From contig NW_027478852.1 in assembly GCF_051014685.1 (NCBI RefSeq), positions 1-64,000 on the forward strand: a stretch of DNA of 64,000 nucleotides, read 5' to 3'. A program made the translations under genes and the position numbers. This DNA is from Ptiloglossa arizonensis (Eukaryota > Arthropoda > Insecta > Hymenoptera > Colletidae). Under the pieces are notes generated by a model, which saw only the letters and a list, made by a program, of their open reading frames with translations, made no database searches and was not told where the DNA came from. This document shows positions 62,617-64,000 of the stretch, piece by piece (positions within the stretch are counted from its first letter, which is position 1; each line of letters starts with the position of its first letter).

Positions 62617-63140
62617 TTGAGTTTCTCAAGCGTTTCTTACATCCAAACGGCCATATCTCGCGAACGGATTGACCAATCCGCATGATTTCTGTTGCATCTG
62701 AAAGTAGAAACTCGCCCGATTACAACGGTATGCGTACTTCTCCCCTAGGCCGTACTAGTCATTCGTTTCGAGCATCAGAACTGCGAAAATTTTGAGTTTC
62801 TCAAGCGTTTCTTACCTCCAAACTGCCATATCTCGCGAACGGATTGACCAATCCGCAAAATTTCTGTTGCAATTGAAAGTAGAAACTCGCCCGATTACAA
62901 CGGTATGCGCACTTTTCCCCTTGGCCGTTCTAGTTATTCGTTTCGAGCATAAAACTGCGAAAATTTTGAGTTTCTCAAGCGTTTCTTACATCCAAACGGC
63001 CATATCTCGCGAACGGATTGACAAATTCGCAAGATTTCTGTTGCTCCTGAAAGTAGAAACTCGCCCGATTACAACGGTATGCGCACTTTTCCCCTAGGCC
63101 GTTCTAGTTATTCGTTTCGAGCATCAGAACTGCGAAAATT
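62617..63140 (+). repeat. A, U, Q triplet, copy 2 (524 bp)
   Basis: Units at 62617, 62792 and 62966. It shares gccgtactag, gcaattg and ccccttgg with copy 1. The gacaaattcgcaag change in its Q unit is shared with the Q/F hybrids at 52822 and 56495. This ties the present block to the 3,673-bp duplication. Confidence 0.85.
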
Positions 63141-64000
63141 TTGAGTTTCTCAAGCGTTTCTTACATCCAATCGGCCATATCTCGCGAACGGATTGACCAA
63201 TCCGCATGATTTCTGTTGCATCTGATAGTAGAAACTCGCCCGTTTACATCGGTATACGTACTTTTCCCCTAGGCCGTTCTAGTTATTCGTTTCGATCATC
63301 AGAACTGCGAAAATTTTGAGTTTCTCAAGCGTTTCTTACATCCAAACGGCCATATCTCGCGAACGGATTGACCAATCCGCAAAATTTCTGTTGCATTTGA
63401 AAGTAGAAACTCGCCCGATTACAATGGTATGCGCACTTTTCCCCTGGGCCGTTCTAGTTATTCGTTTCGAGCATCGGAACTGCGAAAATTTTGAGTTTCT
63501 AAAGCGTTTCTTATCTCCAAACTGCCATATCTCGCGAACGGATTGATCAATCCGCAAAATTTCTGTTGCATCTGAAAGTAGAAACTCGCCCGATTACAAC
63601 GGTATGCGCACTTTTCCCCTGGGCCGTTCTAGTTATTCGTTTCGAGCATCGGAACTGCGAAAATTTTGAGTTTCTAAAGCGTTTCTTACCTCCAAACTGC
63701 CATATCTCGCGAACGGATTGATCAATCCGCAAAATTTCTGTTGCATCTGAAAGTAGAAACTCGCCCGATTACAACGGTAGGTGTAGTTTTCCCCTAGGCC
63801 GTTCTAGTTATTCGTTTCGAGCATCAGAACTGCGAAAATTTTGAGTTCCTCAAGCGTTTCTTACCTCCAAACTGCCATATGTCGCGATCGGATTGACCAA
63901 TCCGCAAAATTTCTGTTGCATCTGAAAGTAGAAACTCGCCCGATTACAACGGTATGCGCACTTTTCCCCTGGGCCGTTCTAGTTATTCGTTTCGAGCATA

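Larger units (their letters stand above)
1..64000 (+). repeat. Satellite DNA array, ~175-bp monomer, head to tail
   Basis: The whole window is one tandem repeat with all units in the same orientation. Period read from recurring TTG starts (8050, 8225, 8399, 8574, 8749 and so on) is 175 bp, with a common 174-bp class and a few 173-bp units. Near-invariant blocks are the A4T4 run with the following gagtttct, the TCGCGA site at monomer bases 42-47, ctgaaagtagaaactcgccc, and attcgtttcgagcatcag. Variation clusters at monomer bases about 24-42, 65-85 and 118-150. One typical unit has 45 A, 52 T, 46 C and 32 G. There is no unique sequence, coding gene, tRNA, rRNA or transposon end. Tandem satellites of this size and monomer length are typical of eukaryotic centromeric or pericentromeric heterochromatin; that location is inference. 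The species and family name are not recognised. Confidence 0.98.
61744..64000 (+). repeat. Domain 10: C2, M, then A, U, Q triplet and mixed units to window end
   Basis: C2 (61744, gttagtcg), M (61918), then A, U, Q at 62093-62616 and again at 62617-63140. S (63141, private tatacg and cgatcatcag), an acatcc F' (63316, acaatgg), two G-like units with actgcc (63491, 63666) and a last unit at 63841 follow. The last unit has tatgtcgcgatcgg and is cut by the window end. The array shows no decay toward base 64000, so it continues beyond. Confidence 0.88.

Noticed and set aside
1..64000. CRISPR array
   Set aside because: The repeat is 175 bp and contiguous, with no unique spacers and no cas genes.
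1..64000. Human-type alpha satellite (171 bp)
   Set aside because: The monomer length is close and HORs are similar in style. But the GC content (about 45%), CpG richness and base sequence do not resemble the alphoid monomer as I know it.
1..64000. Transposon-derived or tRNA-derived origin of the monomer
   Set aside because: I see no terminal inverted repeats, target duplications, poly-A tail or cloverleaf. The short dyads are internal to each unit.
1..64000. Bacterial or phage sequence
   Set aside because: 64 kb without any real gene and with one 175-bp tandem repeat does not fit a prokaryotic genome.
63841..64000. Array edge near the right end, given the divergent tatgtcgcgatcgg unit
   Set aside because: Only a few bases differ, the unit is otherwise typical, and it is cut by the window rather than by unique sequence.

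Overview
All 64,000 bases are one uninterrupted, head-to-tail satellite DNA array. The monomer is about 175 bp, so there are roughly 366 copies. I find no gene, RNA gene, transposon, inversion or unique sequence from the first base to the last, so both array edges lie outside the window. The host must be a eukaryote with a large heterochromatic, probably centromeric or pericentromeric, satellite. I counted one typical monomer by hand: 78 of 175 bases are G or C (about 45%), with 13 CpG dinucleotides against about 8 expected from its base counts. That lack of CpG depletion argues against a heavily methylated vertebrate or plant satellite and fits an invertebrate with little germline methylation. 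I cannot name the species or the satellite family.

I number the monomer from the TTG in the run AAAATTTTGAG (monomer base 1). Monomers fall into recurring variant types, labelled here by diagnostic bases. A: acatcc, cggcc, catgatt, gtacttctc (A1 ttctcgtcatt; A2 acatcgaaac plus cggtttg; A3 acatcc plus cggtttg). B: cgctatg, cccccagg, ctatttatt. C: cacatc, gcatttg, ccactggg, cataaaactg, 174 bp (C' cccctggg; C2 gttagtcg). D: gcttctg, cccctagg (D2 starts gttcctc). E: ctcttgcttctg. F: gcatttg, gggccatt, catcgg (F' gggccgtt). G: ctaaag, tatctcc, gatcaatcc, ggtaggtg. H: gttcctc, tatcacgcg, cccccagg (H2 acctcc). I: cgtttacatcgg. J: aagtggaaac, ggtaagtg. K: ctcatgcg, catttctcg, ggtgggtg. M: gaagggatt, acaacag. 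N: aaaactttgag. P: ttctaaaag, ggtttgcg. Q: caattcgcaag, ctcctg. R: gcataat, cgtccgattgc. S: aatcggcc, ctgatag. T: gcatttg with gtacttctc. U: gcaattg, ccccttgg.

The types occur in ordered, repeated strings, that is, higher-order repeats (HORs). Layout: 1-7349, a domain built on the tetramer B, C, A1, A3; 7350-15045, a 23-monomer unit duplicated 4,023 bp apart with a 10-monomer near-repeat inside; 15046-20470, a 7-monomer HOR of 1,225 bp; 20471-24140, the Q, R, S module; 24141-37608, three copies of a 14- to 17-monomer module; 37609-43728, a second, unrelated 7-monomer HOR of 1,224 bp; 43729-50373, further copies of the Q, R, S and 17-monomer modules; 50374-57719, a 3,673-bp tandem duplication sharing private mutations; 57720-61743, a 5- to 6-monomer HOR; 61744-64000, mixed monomers with a 524-bp three-monomer duplication.

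The array looks like the product of repeated unequal exchange and gene conversion. Many hybrid monomers preserve crossover joints. Sequence features that might matter to function are a dyad in most monomers (a perfect 16-bp palindrome in type G), a 5' hairpin that type G lacks, long-spaced inverted arms, and a minus-strand motif resembling the CENP-B box at a level that chance alone could explain.
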